From an uncultured Phycisphaerales bacterium (GTDB lineage: Bacteria > Planctomycetota > Phycisphaerae > Phycisphaerales > UBA1924), in NCBI GenBank assembly GCA_937871915.1, contig CALMPG010000202.1:1-64000 (forward strand): 64,000 nucleotides of DNA. The letters run 5' to 3'. Positions within the stretch are counted from its first letter, which is position 1. Each line of letters starts with the position of its first letter. Position numbers and translations under genes: made by a program. Under the pieces are notes generated by a model that saw nothing but the letters and a program-made list of their open reading frames with translations, did no database searches and was not told where the DNA came from. Below are positions 50,517 to 59,207 of this stretch, one piece after another.

Positions 50517-50855
50517 CTACTGCGACATTCGCACTCTGACGACGGTGTCCGCGTCGACGGTGGTCTTGACGCACTTGCCGATGAGCTTGTTGGCTCCGGC
50601 GGCCGCGTTCTTGGTGGCGACCTGGCCACCGGCGTCCCAGTATGTGGGAGTGCCGATGGGGATGCCGCTCCCCGCCCCCAGCGCCTTGGGGAACTCGAAG
50701 ACGCCCGTGACCGCCAGCGAGCCGAGCTGGCCCGCCTTGAGGTCCACACGCGTGACGCCCACCATCTCCGCCTGCACGACCACGGTTCCCGCGGGCGTGT
50801 CCGCGACGGGTGTGTAGTCGAGCGCTGCGCCATCCTGGATGAACTTCGCTGGCAT
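50517..50855 (-). CDS. DUF2190-type capsid decoration protein
   Basis: 112 residues from the ATG at 50855, chosen because AGGAGG lies seven bases upstream; an alternative ATG at 50930 overlaps the capsid stop (TGATG) and adds a Gly/Pro-rich tail. MPAKFIQDGAALDYTPVADTPAGTVVVQAEMVGVTRVDLKAGQLGSLAVTGVFEFPK is the DUF2190 pattern: two-fold beta barrel, polar loops, then GKCVKTTVDADTVVRVRMS. Such proteins cement capsid lattices from outside. The gene directly follows the capsid gene. Confidence 0.82.
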   Translation of the reverse strand: MPAKFIQDGAALDYTPVADTPAGTVVVQAEMVGVTRVDLKAGQLGSLAVTGVFEFPKALGAGSGIPIGTPTYWDAGGQVATKNAAAGANKLIGKCVKTTVDADTVVRVRMSQ

Positions 50856-50929
50856 GAATGAACCTCCTGCGGGACCATCCGGTTCGATCTCGCCGCCGGT
50901 CCCGCCACCGATCGGCACTTCGCCATCCA

Positions 50930-53074
50930 TCAGACCTCACCCTTGCTCTTGACCGCCGCGCGGGAATCCTGCATCGCCACGCCGAAGTCGAAGTAGCCGC
51001 GCCACTGCATACCCAACTGGTTGAAGTCGGCATCGCCGCTCTCGATCGTCGGGGTGCGCTTGCCGCGCAGGTACGCGATCTCGACCGCCGCCACGTCCGC
51101 CGGATTGGCGAAGAGGTACCACGCCTTGGCGCTCCCGCCGCTGAGACCCTGCGCGTTGAGGTACGGGCTGGCCACCGGCTTCCACTTGCCCGCGTGCGGA
51201 TTGACGGCGGGCTTGCCCTTGTCAACCGTGGTGGTCTCGTTGATCCGCGTCTCGGTCATCAGCACCTGGGCGGCGACCTTGAGGGACGACGGGACCAGCA
51301 GCACCGACGGCGTGAGCAGGATGGGCTTGCCGTCCGTGTCGGTCTGGTCGAGGAAGAGCTGCTCGGCCTGTGTCAGCGCGTCGATACTCAGGGCCGTCGC
51401 CGCGCCGGAGATGAAGTTCTTGTTGCCGGCGATGAAGAAGTTGCCGGGGTTCGACAGGAGCAGCTCGAACACCGCCTCTTCGCGCTTGAGCGCCGACATG
51501 CGGCCGATGATGCGCGGGATCTGGAGGAACGCCCCCAGGTCGTCGTTGATCATCATCTGCCGGTTCAGCGCGAACATCTTGCCGTAGGTCTCGACCTTGT
51601 TGGTGTACGCCTGCTCGGAAAGCCCGGCGTGCTTGAGCTCGCCGTCGGGACCGACCTTCTCGAAGATGCCGGTGCCGGTGAGCCGATAGCGGGTGATTTC
51701 CTTGAAGTCGCCCACGTCCGTCTCGGCGCTGAACATGGCGACGACGCTCTCGACGGCGGTGTACGCCGCGAGCATGGTCTTGTTGGCGACGTTGGACAGG
51801 ATGCCCGACAGCGAGATGGTCGTGAACCCGCTGGAGGCGCGGATCTCCCGCTCCTGCCGGCGCAGCACGGTGTTCGCCTCGAAGGCGGTCTGGATGAACT
51901 CGTTGTCCACATGGCGCGAACGCGACGAACCGCCCGCGGCCTCGATGGCGTAGGCCAGGACGCTGTGGAGGCCCGCGCTACGGAGCGGCCCCGATTGCGC
52001 GGCGTTCATGACCCGCTGGTCGTACCACTTGCCGACCGTCGCCTCGGGAATGCCCGCCGACAGGCAGAGCGCGGCCTCCATCGCGCGGCCGGCGTGGGCA
52101 GAATCCGCGTCACGGCGGACCCCGCCCAGCGCCAGCGCGGGGCGCTCGGCGCGGAGCACCGCGAGCTCGGTCGTGTTCACGTCCCACCCCTCGGCGATGG
52201 CTTTGGCCTCGATGTCGGCGTGCTTGCCGCCGCCGACGGCGCAGATGCGCCGGACCTTGCCGATGCGCTTGGTCTCTGCCACCATTTCGGCGCGGAGGCG
52301 GGCGATCAGCGGGGGGGCATCCGTGCCCTCGCCCGCCTCATCGCCGGGTTCGGTGCTGGGGGGTGTATCGCCCGTCCGCTCGGCGTCGAACATGGCCTGA
52401 AGGTTCGTTGTCTGCGTATCGGTGAGGGATGCGGGATCAAAGCCCTTGGCCTCAAGCCACTGCTCGAACGTCATGCTGTCCTCCTTGACTGGTTGGGGGG
52501 GCGGAACCGCGCCGGCGGCGACCGCCGCGCTGGTGTTGTCGTCCGCGCCCAGCGCCACAAAGCTCACCTCGCCCAGCGTGCTTTTGCGCGCGATGAGCAC
52601 CGGCCCCTCGAACTCGCGCCCGTTGGCCGAGGCCTTCTTGCCCTTGGGCACATACTCCATCTGCCCGGCGATCGCGCCCAGGGACGCCTGCCACGGGAAT
52701 CCGTTGCGGCTGCTGTCCACGATCTCGCGGGCGACCGGGCCTGCGCCGGAGATCACGCCCGAGACCAGGAGCTGCGAGCCCTCGACCTTGACCGCGTCGG
52801 TGTGCCCGACGATCAGCGATCGGTTGTGGTCCTTCAAGATCGGCCGGCTCTTGAGCCCACCCCCGGCGACCTGCATGCCCGCCAGGTCTACGACCACGGG
52901 GTGCGGCCACCCGGCGATGACCATCGGCCCGCCGGTGTACGCGACCATCGAGAACCGTCGGAGGCTCGCGGCGTTACTCTCACCCGTCGGGGGGGCGGCC
53001 TCGATCCAGCCCTCGACGGGCGCGCAGAGATTCAGCGTGCGCGGGGGGATGGGGGGTGGGGGGCGGTCAGGCAT
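50930..53074 (-). CDS. Prohead protease / major capsid fusion protein
   Basis: 714 residues. The N-terminal domain (about 1-200) is an S78-like prohead protease: catalytic His at 83 (KDHNRSLIVGHT) and Ser at 131 (GFPWQASLGA). After a Pro/Gly-rich linker, the remainder (about 215-714) is a Mu gpT/HK97-like capsid domain (ESVVAMFSAETDVGDFKEITRYRL, NRQMMINDDLGAFLQIPRIIGRMSALKREEAVFELLL, GNFFIAGNKNFISGAATALSIDAL). The protein would self-cleave to free the capsid from the protease. Fusions of this kind are known in some phages, so no separate scaffold is needed. It overlaps the portal stop by eight bases. Confidence 0.9.
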   Translation of the reverse strand: MPDRPPPPIPPRTLNLCAPVEGWIEAAPPTGESNAASLRRFSMVAYTGGPMVIAGWPHPVVVDLAGMQVAGGGLKSRPILKDHNRSLIVGHTDAVKVEGSQLLVSGVISGAGPVAREIVDSSRNGFPWQASLGAIAGQMEYVPKGKKASANGREFEGPVLIARKSTLGEVSFVALGADDNTSAAVAAGAVPPPQPVKEDSMTFEQWLEAKGFDPASLTDTQTTNLQAMFDAERTGDTPPSTEPGDEAGEGTDAPPLIARLRAEMVAETKRIGKVRRICAVGGGKHADIEAKAIAEGWDVNTTELAVLRAERPALALGGVRRDADSAHAGRAMEAALCLSAGIPEATVGKWYDQRVMNAAQSGPLRSAGLHSVLAYAIEAAGGSSRSRHVDNEFIQTAFEANTVLRRQEREIRASSGFTTISLSGILSNVANKTMLAAYTAVESVVAMFSAETDVGDFKEITRYRLTGTGIFEKVGPDGELKHAGLSEQAYTNKVETYGKMFALNRQMMINDDLGAFLQIPRIIGRMSALKREEAVFELLLSNPGNFFIAGNKNFISGAATALSIDALTQAEQLFLDQTDTDGKPILLTPSVLLVPSSLKVAAQVLMTETRINETTTVDKGKPAVNPHAGKWKPVASPYLNAQGLSGGSAKAWYLFANPADVAAVEIAYLRGKRTPTIESGDADFNQLGMQWRGYFDFGVAMQDSRAAVKSKGEV

Positions 53075-54524
53075 CCTCGTCCTCCTTGCCGCTGGGTGCG
53101 AGCGCTGCGGTCGGCTCCTGGGCGAGCCCGAGCTCCTGCATCAGCGAGACTTCCTTGCCCCGCTGGCGGAGCTCGTTCTCCCAGTCGCGTCCCTGCTTGG
53201 CGTACTCGGCAGCCAGCGTCGTGGTGTGCGACGCCAGGCGCGTCGCCTGCGCCGTCGCTTCCTTCGCGGGATCGACGTGCTCGTTGCCATCCCAGAACCA
53301 CTGGTGCGGCAGGCCCTGCCCGGTGGCGACGAGCGTGCGCACCGGGAGCGGGAGCAGGTCGGAGACCAGCACCGCTTCGCGCAGCCACACGTCGAGCAGG
53401 CGGTCGAGCACGACGCACGCCAGGTGCTCCTGCTCGACGCGGATGCTCTTGAAGTATGTCTGGTGGTCGAGACGGCCCGAGGCGTAGTTGTACCCCGACG
53501 AGTTGCACGCCGCGACGTTGAAGGGCATGTTCAGGCAGCGGGCGATCTCGTTGAGGATCTCGCGCTTGAACTCGGCGTAGGTCGTGCTGGGCTGCTCGGC
53601 CTGCACCTGCGCCATCTTCCAGCCGCCGGGCATGGTCAGCAGCGAGCGGGCCTCGAGCTCGATGGAGTCCATCGGCTCGACGCTCTCGGCCTCGCCGTTG
53701 GCCGGGGCGTCGGTGTAGAGGATGCCCGCGAAGTCGGCGGCCGTCTCCGCCGCGCCCAGAACCGCGAGCGTGAACCGGCGGAGCTGCGCGAACAGCGGCA
53801 GCGCGGGCGTGATGTCCGGCACGCCCCGGCTCTGTCCCGGCCGATCGGCACGGAAGTAGTGCAGGACGGACTCGGCGGGTACGCGGTCGTACTCGATCCC
53901 CAGGAACCCCGTGCGCGTGTCGCCGGGGTGACCCTTGAGGATGTGGTACTCGGCGGGGTTGCCGAACTCGTCGAAGACAATTCCGTCCACGGCGCTCGCA
54001 TCGAGAAGCGACAGATCGGGCGTGGCGACCTGGTCCGCCTCGACCAGGCGCACGTCGAGCTTCGTGGGCGTCGGCAGTCTCGGGTTGCTGCTGAGGACGG
54101 CGAACACCTCGCCGTCGGTCGCGCGGGAGGCCCGCATGGTGCGGAGCTTCTCGGGCAGGCCGATCGCTTTGGCCCACGCCGTGAACGCCTGCTCGATGCG
54201 CTGGTTGGCATCGTCATCGTCGGTGAGCAGTTGCAGGCGCGGCCCGGTGCCGACCACGTCGTTGGCGAGCGTCAGAACGATGCCCTTGGCGTAGGCGTTG
54301 TTGGCCGTCTCGTAGCGGGCGCGGTTGCGCAGCGTGCGGCGCACCTCCGGGGACGCGGCCGCATCGGCGCTCAGCCCGTCGGCGTTCACCCAGTGGCGGC
54401 GATTGGCGTCGTTGGTGACGGCCGAGTCGAACCCGGCGCGGATGAACCGGCGAATGAACCCGCCCTTCGCAGGCGTGAGGGGCTTGGGCGGCGTCGGCTT
54501 GGATCGGAACAGCCCGAGCATCAT
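53067..54524 (-). CDS. Lambda-type portal protein
   Basis: 485 residues. RRFIRAGFDSAVTNDANRRHWVNADGLSADAAASPEVRRTLRNRARYETANNAYAKGIVLTLANDVVGTGPRLQ is the opening of the lambda gpB-like portal family; LRTMRASRATDGEVFAVLSS, LNMPFNVAACNSSGYNYASGRLDHQ and VLDRLLDVWLREAVL follow at the expected positions. It forms the dodecameric ring through which DNA is packaged. The ATG overlaps the stop of the gpW-like gene (ATGA), and its own stop lies inside the protease-capsid gene start. Confidence 0.92.
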   Translation of the reverse strand: MMLGLFRSKPTPPKPLTPAKGGFIRRFIRAGFDSAVTNDANRRHWVNADGLSADAAASPEVRRTLRNRARYETANNAYAKGIVLTLANDVVGTGPRLQLLTDDDDANQRIEQAFTAWAKAIGLPEKLRTMRASRATDGEVFAVLSSNPRLPTPTKLDVRLVEADQVATPDLSLLDASAVDGIVFDEFGNPAEYHILKGHPGDTRTGFLGIEYDRVPAESVLHYFRADRPGQSRGVPDITPALPLFAQLRRFTLAVLGAAETAADFAGILYTDAPANGEAESVEPMDSIELEARSLLTMPGGWKMAQVQAEQPSTTYAEFKREILNEIARCLNMPFNVAACNSSGYNYASGRLDHQTYFKSIRVEQEHLACVVLDRLLDVWLREAVLVSDLLPLPVRTLVATGQGLPHQWFWDGNEHVDPAKEATAQATRLASHTTTLAAEYAKQGRDWENELRQRGKEVSLMQELGLAQEPTAALAPSGKEDEDA

Positions 54525-54733
54525 CCGCCCCCCGCGCCGGGCGGAATCAACCGCGTCAGTCGCAGCGCCTTCGCCGGTGACTTGGCCGCCGCTTTGGAGG
54601 CCAGGTACCGATCGGCCTCGATCTGGTGGGGGATCGGATGCTGCTCCACGCTGCCGGAATCGCCCGCCGCCTTGGCGGGACCGGCCGCGTTGTCGCGGAT
54701 CGCCTGCTCAATGTCGGGGGTGGGGTCCGGCAT
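54521..54733 (-). CDS. gpW-like head-tail joining protein
   Basis: 70 residues from the ATG at 54733 (GGAG nine bases upstream; ATG at 54754 is an alternative). VEQHPIPHQIEADRYLASKAAAKSPAKALRLTRLIPPG has the form of gpW-like proteins (HPLPDLI.ADRYLA.K.A......L.RLV.PG). It is a helical plug that joins head and tail. It is coupled to the portal by an ATGA overlap, as expected for lambda-like gene order. Confidence 0.78.
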   Translation of the reverse strand: MPDPTPDIEQAIRDNAAGPAKAAGDSGSVEQHPIPHQIEADRYLASKAAAKSPAKALRLTRLIPPGAGGG

Positions 54734-54825
54734 GATCGCTCCGAGCCGCGGCACCCGCCGCGTCTACGGGCATCTACGCGAACCGCCGTCAGAGTGGCGA
54801 ATGCGGCGGAAGTTCGGTCGATAGA

Positions 54826-55017
54826 TCAACCGCCGACCTGCGTCTCGCGGGTCAGCGTGAGCCGGCCGCAGTGGCGGCACTCGCGCCGGCGGACCACGAC
54901 CCCGCCGGGTCGGTGCTTCACATACACCACGCGGAAGTGCTGGCATCCGCAGCCACGGCAAACGAGTCCCACCTTCTGACCGCCTTGGGATGGTGCGTCT
55001 TGCTTCACACGCGGCAT
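54826..55017 (-). CDS. Small zinc-ribbon protein
   Basis: 63 residues from the ATG at 55017, which overlaps the terminase stop by one base (TGATG). VGLVCRGCGCQHFRVVYVKHRPGGVVVRRRECRHCGRLTLTRE has two CxxC knuckles (CRGC and CRHC) about 28 residues apart, like the zinc ribbons of NrdR and the late activators Ogr/Delta. It could regulate transcription or bind nucleic acid during packaging. It sits between the terminase and gpW-like genes. Confidence 0.75.
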   Translation of the reverse strand: MPRVKQDAPSQGGQKVGLVCRGCGCQHFRVVYVKHRPGGVVVRRRECRHCGRLTLTRETQVGG

Positions 55018-57302
55018 CAGTGTCGCCCTCCCTGGAGCGCCGAAAGCTTCATGCGCGGCCGCACCACCGCCCGCGTGTCCGTTCCGAACAGCACGGCACC
55101 TTGCATGGATGCCGCGACCGCCGCGCCGACCATGCAGTCGAGCCAGTGGTTGTCGAGGCCCTCCACGCGGAGCTTCCACTCGTCCACCGTGCGGCCGCGA
55201 CCCTCGGTCTTCACGCGGTACTCGCTGGTCAGGTGCTCGGACAGCAGCCGGTGCTGCTCGGCCTTCTGGCCGAACAATGACAGGCACCCCGGGTCGCCCA
55301 TCGGCACCGCGAGCCGCGCGTGGGCGAACGACTTCCAGTAGTTCGTGTCGAACACGACGTGCCGCACGGCCCGCTTGCCGGTGACCACGGGGATGCGCCA
55401 GTTGAGCCCCACGCGGTCGCCCCGCTTGCGCTTGTAGTCGGAGAAGGGAATGCTGCTCGCCCCGACGTATCGCCCGTGGCTGGGCATGAGCACGCCCGCG
55501 TGCGGGCTCTGGCGGCAGAACTGGTAGACCACGTCCGTTGACGAGCCCCAGTTCGCGTCGATCAGGCAGCGGTCGATCCGGACCATCGCGCCGTCATCAC
55601 GCCGCCACTCGCGTGCCAGGTGCGAGGCGACCAGCCGTTCCAGCCCGGCGTAGATCGCGCCCTCAACGCCGGCACGGGGAGCTGCGATGCCGAGAGTGCG
55701 CCGGACATCTCGCAGCGTGAAGTACGCCGCCTTCTGGTCCGGTTCCGTGCCGTAGTCGATGACGTAGCCGGTGAAGTCGTCCTCCCACGCGGCGACGAGG
55801 TAGAACAGGGCCTTGCCCTGCACGTCCACGAACATCGTTAGCCGCGTACATCCGATGGGCACCTCGGCACAGGCCTGCCCGTTCACCTTCGCCGCGATCT
55901 GATCGGCGGTGAGCAGATCGTCTGCCGCCTGAACCTCGGGAAGCGGCTCGTTCTGGTACTCCGCGAAGAAGGCCGCTTCGTTCTGGAGCTTCAGGTTCAT
56001 CGCGTGCTGGAGCGCCGAGAGTTCGTCATGGTTGAACCGCTCGGGCCACGCGATCACCGCACCCTCGTCCATCGCGGTGCGGTGCTGGTTGTAGAACTCG
56101 GTGGCCGCCTTGATTCCGCGATCGTTCCGCAGGCCCTCGGCCCGCACCTCCGCGTACCGCTGCCACAGGGTCTCCCGCGCGGGGAAGGCATACACCATCT
56201 TCGTCCGCTCGCCCTGCCACTGCGGGTGCTTGTCGCGGTCCAGGATGCGGTCGGCCAGATCGTCAGGGCGCACGACCGTCAGTGTCATCAGTCCCGCGAT
56301 CTTCTTCCCCGGTCCCGCCAGCCCAAGGATCGCCCCGGCGAGGATGCGCTCACGGTTGGCGCACTGCGACGGCGACCGCGCACTCTCGTCGGTTTGAGGA
56401 TCATCGATGAGCACAAGCGACGGCCGGACGCTCACACCGTCGGAACGCTTGTGCTTCATGCCGCGGATGCGCCCGGTGATGCCAGCCACACGGATGATCG
56501 CGCCCGAAGCGGCCGAGCCGGGAATGGTCGGGAGCACGATCTCCCGCGCCGTCCAGCCGATGTGCGTCTGCTTCCCCTGGTAGAGCTGTCCCGAGGCTCG
56601 CTGGTGGATGCCCTCGAGCGAGCGGATGGGGTGGCAGACCTCGGGAAAGTCGGCCCCGAGGAGTTCGCTGTTCTCCAGCTCCGTCTTGATCGATTCGAGC
56701 ATCCCGGCCGCATGCTCTTCGTCCGAGCCGATCAAGGCAACGAACTCGCGATGGCCGAACACCAGCGCCCACAGGCACGCCACCTCGCAGAGGCTGGTCT
56801 TGCCGCTGCCGCGCGGCATTGCCATCGCAAACAGCCCACCTTCCAGCACCGCCTGCTCGATCTTGGTGATGACCTTGAGGTGGTCGCCCGACCATGTGAG
56901 ATGGAACGTCTGGAGGAAGTACGTTTCACAGAAGAACCGGAAGTCCCGGGCCGCCCGTTCGCGCCGCGCCGGATCGACCACCGGCGGCAGGTCGCCGATG
57001 TCGCGCCCCGAGAGCGAGAGCATGGCGTTGCGCTGCCTCGCCCGCTCCTTCATCGCCTCGTATCCGGTCAGTCCGTCGGGTTCCCGCGCTGCTTCCGCAA
57101 GCGCTTCGTGCCGCGTCGTCACCAGCCAGGCGACGTACCGGAACATGTCGACCTTCCCCGCATCGCCATCCGCCGCGACACGAAAGCCCGCGCGCGTGCG
57201 GTGCCGGTGGAGCTGGCGCTCGCTGATCACCTCGCCCAACGGGGTGCTATTCAGCAGCCGCGCAAGTTCGCCGGGCTTGAGTTTGCGAGGGTCAATCGCC
57301 AC
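55017..57302 (-). CDS. Terminase large subunit (GpA-like)
   Basis: 761 residues. An N-terminal HTH (KLKPGELARLLNSTPLGEVISERQLHRHRTRAGF) and KVDMFRYVAWLV are of small-subunit type. The ATPase shows Walker A PRGSGKTS (163-170) and Walker B LVLIDD (296-301). The nuclease domain has acidic positions in LTMFVDVQG, RCLIDANWG and DNHWLDCMV. It cuts and pumps DNA into the prohead. The GpA family uses cohesive-end or headful packaging; which one is not evident. It overlaps the next upstream gene by eleven bases. Confidence 0.92.
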   Translation of the reverse strand: MAIDPRKLKPGELARLLNSTPLGEVISERQLHRHRTRAGFRVAADGDAGKVDMFRYVAWLVTTRHEALAEAAREPDGLTGYEAMKERARQRNAMLSLSGRDIGDLPPVVDPARRERAARDFRFFCETYFLQTFHLTWSGDHLKVITKIEQAVLEGGLFAMAMPRGSGKTSLCEVACLWALVFGHREFVALIGSDEEHAAGMLESIKTELENSELLGADFPEVCHPIRSLEGIHQRASGQLYQGKQTHIGWTAREIVLPTIPGSAASGAIIRVAGITGRIRGMKHKRSDGVSVRPSLVLIDDPQTDESARSPSQCANRERILAGAILGLAGPGKKIAGLMTLTVVRPDDLADRILDRDKHPQWQGERTKMVYAFPARETLWQRYAEVRAEGLRNDRGIKAATEFYNQHRTAMDEGAVIAWPERFNHDELSALQHAMNLKLQNEAAFFAEYQNEPLPEVQAADDLLTADQIAAKVNGQACAEVPIGCTRLTMFVDVQGKALFYLVAAWEDDFTGYVIDYGTEPDQKAAYFTLRDVRRTLGIAAPRAGVEGAIYAGLERLVASHLAREWRRDDGAMVRIDRCLIDANWGSSTDVVYQFCRQSPHAGVLMPSHGRYVGASSIPFSDYKRKRGDRVGLNWRIPVVTGKRAVRHVVFDTNYWKSFAHARLAVPMGDPGCLSLFGQKAEQHRLLSEHLTSEYRVKTEGRGRTVDEWKLRVEGLDNHWLDCMVGAAVAASMQGAVLFGTDTRAVVRPRMKLSALQGGRH

Positions 57303-57558
57303 CAGCGCCCCCCCGCATCATCTCCTTCACCAGCCACGCGGCGTAATGGACGAGGTTGAGCGTGCCGTCAGCGTTGGCCGGCGCGCCCGCATCGATGTCC
57401 GCGAGAAGCATCACCTCGGTAACTGCCTTGCCGCCCGCACCCCCGATGCGCGTAAGCACACGGGCTGCATCCCCCACGGGGAGCGCGGCGGGGTTCAGCC
57501 GCGCCATCCCCGACGCCGCCCCGCCCGGCCCGGGACTAGGCGCGTGTTCGGGAGTCAT
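57292..57558 (-). CDS. Terminase small-subunit-like protein
   Basis: 88 residues from the ATG at 57558. PAALPVGDAARVLTRIGGAGGKAVTEVMLLADIDAGAPANADGTLNLVHYAAWLVKEMMRGG repeats the pattern seen at the start of the large subunit (LARLLN ... KVDMFRYVAWLV), that is, an HTH of DNA-packaging Nu1-like type. It would bind the packaging site. It is the first gene of the leftward structural cluster, and the operon B promoter lies immediately upstream on the opposite strand. Confidence 0.65.
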   Translation of the reverse strand: MTPEHAPSPGPGGAASGMARLNPAALPVGDAARVLTRIGGAGGKAVTEVMLLADIDAGAPANADGTLNLVHYAAWLVKEMMRGGAGGD

Positions 57559-57593
57559 CGCGGACCTCCCGTCCCCGCGTGTTTCGCCACTTG

Positions 57594-57623
57594 CCCACAT
57601 GTTCCGCGTAGTTGCCCACAAAG
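57594..57623 (+). promoter_or_regulatory. Paired CCCACATGT / CCCACAAAG sites, 21-bp spacing (operon B)
   Basis: CCCACATGT at 57594-57602 and CCCACAAAG at 57615-57623 lie 21 bp apart, matching the pair at 18709-18680 before operon A. They are in the 176-bp gap between the divergent terminase cluster and operon B, about 110-140 bp before the first start codon, so one regulator could control both directions. Confidence 0.6.
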
Positions 57624-57734
57624 GCGAGATTGACGGCGAATCCTCGCACATTCGCCTTGCCGGTGCGCGGATGTCATGGCTTCATGTGTCACAACGCGGG
57701 GCGAACCACGAACCCCGCGACGGAGAACCACGCG

Positions 57735-58037
57735 ATGAAGACCAGCACGAAGAACGCCATCGGGATCGCCAACGCCTTGGGCCGCCGGGGATTCACCGTC
57801 GCCAGCGTCGAGGTCCACACCTCCGACGGCCGCGCATGGGCGATCGACACCACGAACACGGGCGGCTTCCGCCTCTTCGAGATCGACCGCGACGGACGCG
57901 ACGGGCCAAACGAGCACGACGCGGTCGAGGGCGACACCTGGGCCGCCGGGGACCTGATCGACTACCTCGCGGCGGTCGGCGAGCCAAAGGACACGACGAG
58001 TTGGGACCGCAAGAACGACAACCGCCCCACGACCTGA
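57735..58037 (+). CDS. Small conserved protein, first gene of operon B
   Basis: 100 residues from the ATG at 57735 (GGAG nine bases upstream). TKNAIGIANALGRRGFTVASVEVHTSDGRAWAID leads into GGFRLFEIDRDGRDGPNEHDAVEGDTWAAGDLIDYLAAVGEPKDTTSWD. It is homologous to 18212-18562, especially over the C-terminal half, but lacks the Gly/Arg-rich insert of that copy. The unchanged C-terminus DTTSWDRKNDN.PTT in both suggests a binding or active segment. Function unknown. It heads a six-gene rightward operon. Confidence 0.75.
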   Translation: MKTSTKNAIGIANALGRRGFTVASVEVHTSDGRAWAIDTTNTGGFRLFEIDRDGRDGPNEHDAVEGDTWAAGDLIDYLAAVGEPKDTTSWDRKNDNRPTT

Positions 58038-58058
58038 AGCCCGCGAATCGCGGGCTTC
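58036..58058 (+). terminator. Conserved hairpin spanning the stop codon (copy B)
   Basis: GAAGCCCGC (58036-58044), loop GAATC, GCGGGCTTC (58050-58058); the TGA stop of the first gene is at 58035-58037, partly inside. The arms are identical to those at 18191-18213. Conservation with a changed loop points to selection on the stem. It could attenuate transcription or tune mRNA stability between genes 1 and 2. Confidence 0.6.
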
Positions 58059-58094
58059 GCTGTTTACCAGAGCACCACGCACAGGAGCACGACC

Positions 58095-58355
58095 ATGACA
58101 ACGCGCCCCCCCAAGACCACGAAGCCGGAACCGACCGCCGCCGAGATGTACGCCGCAAGGCGGAACGACATCGCCCGCCTGCTCGACGTGCTGAGCATGC
58201 ACCTCGACATCAACGACAAGGAGCACGCCGCCGCCCCGGCCAACTGGGGGCTCGTCGGCAACCTCGGCAAGGTCCGCGAGGACCTGGTCAACCTCGTCGG
58301 GTTCATGGCCAACATGGACCCCGAGCACGTCGAGGACTTTCTCAAAGGCGAATGA
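58095..58355 (+). CDS. Small conserved protein (copy B; homologue at 17888)
   Basis: 86 residues. The basic Pro/Thr tail (TRPPKTTKPEPTAAE) and helical body (RNDIARLLDVLSMHLDI, WGLVGNLGKVREDLVNLVGFMANMDPEHVEDFL) are almost the same as in 17888-18151. It is the second gene of operon B, as in operon A. The conserved GNLGKVR.DL and NMDPEHVE blocks define a family that is not recognised here. No catalytic motif is seen. Confidence 0.75.
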   Translation: MTTRPPKTTKPEPTAAEMYAARRNDIARLLDVLSMHLDINDKEHAAAPANWGLVGNLGKVREDLVNLVGFMANMDPEHVEDFLKGE

Positions 58356-58391
58356 GCACGGCACCACGCCCCCACGACAAGGAGCACACCC

Positions 58392-58649
58392 ATGACCATC
58401 AAGACGATCGTGATCGCAGGCCAACACGGGGACATCGAGATCACCCGCAACGACAACGGCGCGTACGTGATGGAGGGCGAGGTCTGCATCGCCGCCATCG
58501 GGCGCGATGAGGACCGCGACGCCCGCTACGCCAAGGCCGTCGAGGTCGCCAAGGCGGTCTACGGGACCGACCGGCGCGGCCGCGCCGCCGCTACCAACTC
58601 GATGGTCCACGACGTGCTCAACGAGATGGAGCGCGTAGCCGGTTGCTGA
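58392..58649 (+). CDS. Small protein specific to operon B
   Basis: 85 residues. MTIKTIVIAGQHGDIEITRNDNGAYVMEGEVCIAAIGRDEDRDARYAKAVEVAKAVYG is a beta-alpha unit with an acidic surface; the C-terminal helix carries SMVHDVLNEMERVAGC. No family is recognised. It sits 36 bases after the second gene and has no counterpart in operon A. GGAG lies before the ATG. Confidence 0.65.
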   Translation: MTIKTIVIAGQHGDIEITRNDNGAYVMEGEVCIAAIGRDEDRDARYAKAVEVAKAVYGTDRRGRAAATNSMVHDVLNEMERVAGC

Positions 58650-58730
58650 CCGCGAGGCGGCGCGGGGAACCGCGCCGGCCCCGATTCCCCGCCGCGGCGT
58701 GCGGCGGAGTTCCGCACCACCGTTCTGGAG

Positions 58731-59204
58731 ATGATCATGAGTACGAAGTCCAAGAAGGCCCCGAATCCCCGCACCCCGAAGATGTCCAAGAGCGCCGCCC
58801 GCGCCGAGGGGGCGGCCAAGACCGAGCGCCTCCGCAAGGCCGCGCTCGCCGAGATCAAGGACCGCTTGGACGGAAAGCCTGCGGCCCCGGTCAAGAGCAA
58901 CGACGCGAAGGCCGCGAAGCCGTCCAAGGCGGCGAAGGCCCCGAAGCCCGCGAAGGAGACCAAGCCTAAGCGCGTCAGCGGCCTCGACGCCGCGGCGCAG
59001 GTGATCGCTGGCGCGAAGGTTCCCATGCGGGCCAAGGAGATGATCGCGGAGATGGAGGCCAAGGGCCTGTGGAAGAGCCCCGGCGGCAAGACGCCCGAGG
59101 CCACGCTCTACGCCGCGATCATCCGCGAGATCGCCGCCAAGGGTGACAAGGCCCGCTTCAAGAAGCACGACAAGGGCGTCTTCGTCGCCGGGAAGGGGGC
59201 TTGA
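58731..59204 (+). CDS. HARE-HTH domain protein (copy B)
   Basis: 157 residues. A long Lys/Ala-rich disordered head (1-80, histone-like) precedes the HARE-HTH winged helix: [72 protein letters not shown]. The domain is almost identical to that of 17438-17797. HARE-HTH proteins are proposed to bind DNA or sense modified bases, which is notable since a ParB-methyltransferase gene lies in this module. The Lys-rich head suggests nucleic-acid compaction. Confidence 0.85.
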   Translation: MIMSTKSKKAPNPRTPKMSKSAARAEGAAKTERLRKAALAEIKDRLDGKPAAPVKSNDAKAAKPSKAAKAPKPAKETKPKRVSGLDAAAQVIAGAKVPMRAKEMIAEMEAKGLWKSPGGKTPEATLYAAIIREIAAKGDKARFKKHDKGVFVAGKGA

Positions 59205-59207
59205 CCC

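Noticed and set aside
44498-57558. Myovirus with contractile tail
   Set aside because: No sheath protein or baseplate wedge gene is recognised; the tube-chaperone-tape measure order fits a siphovirus-like tail.
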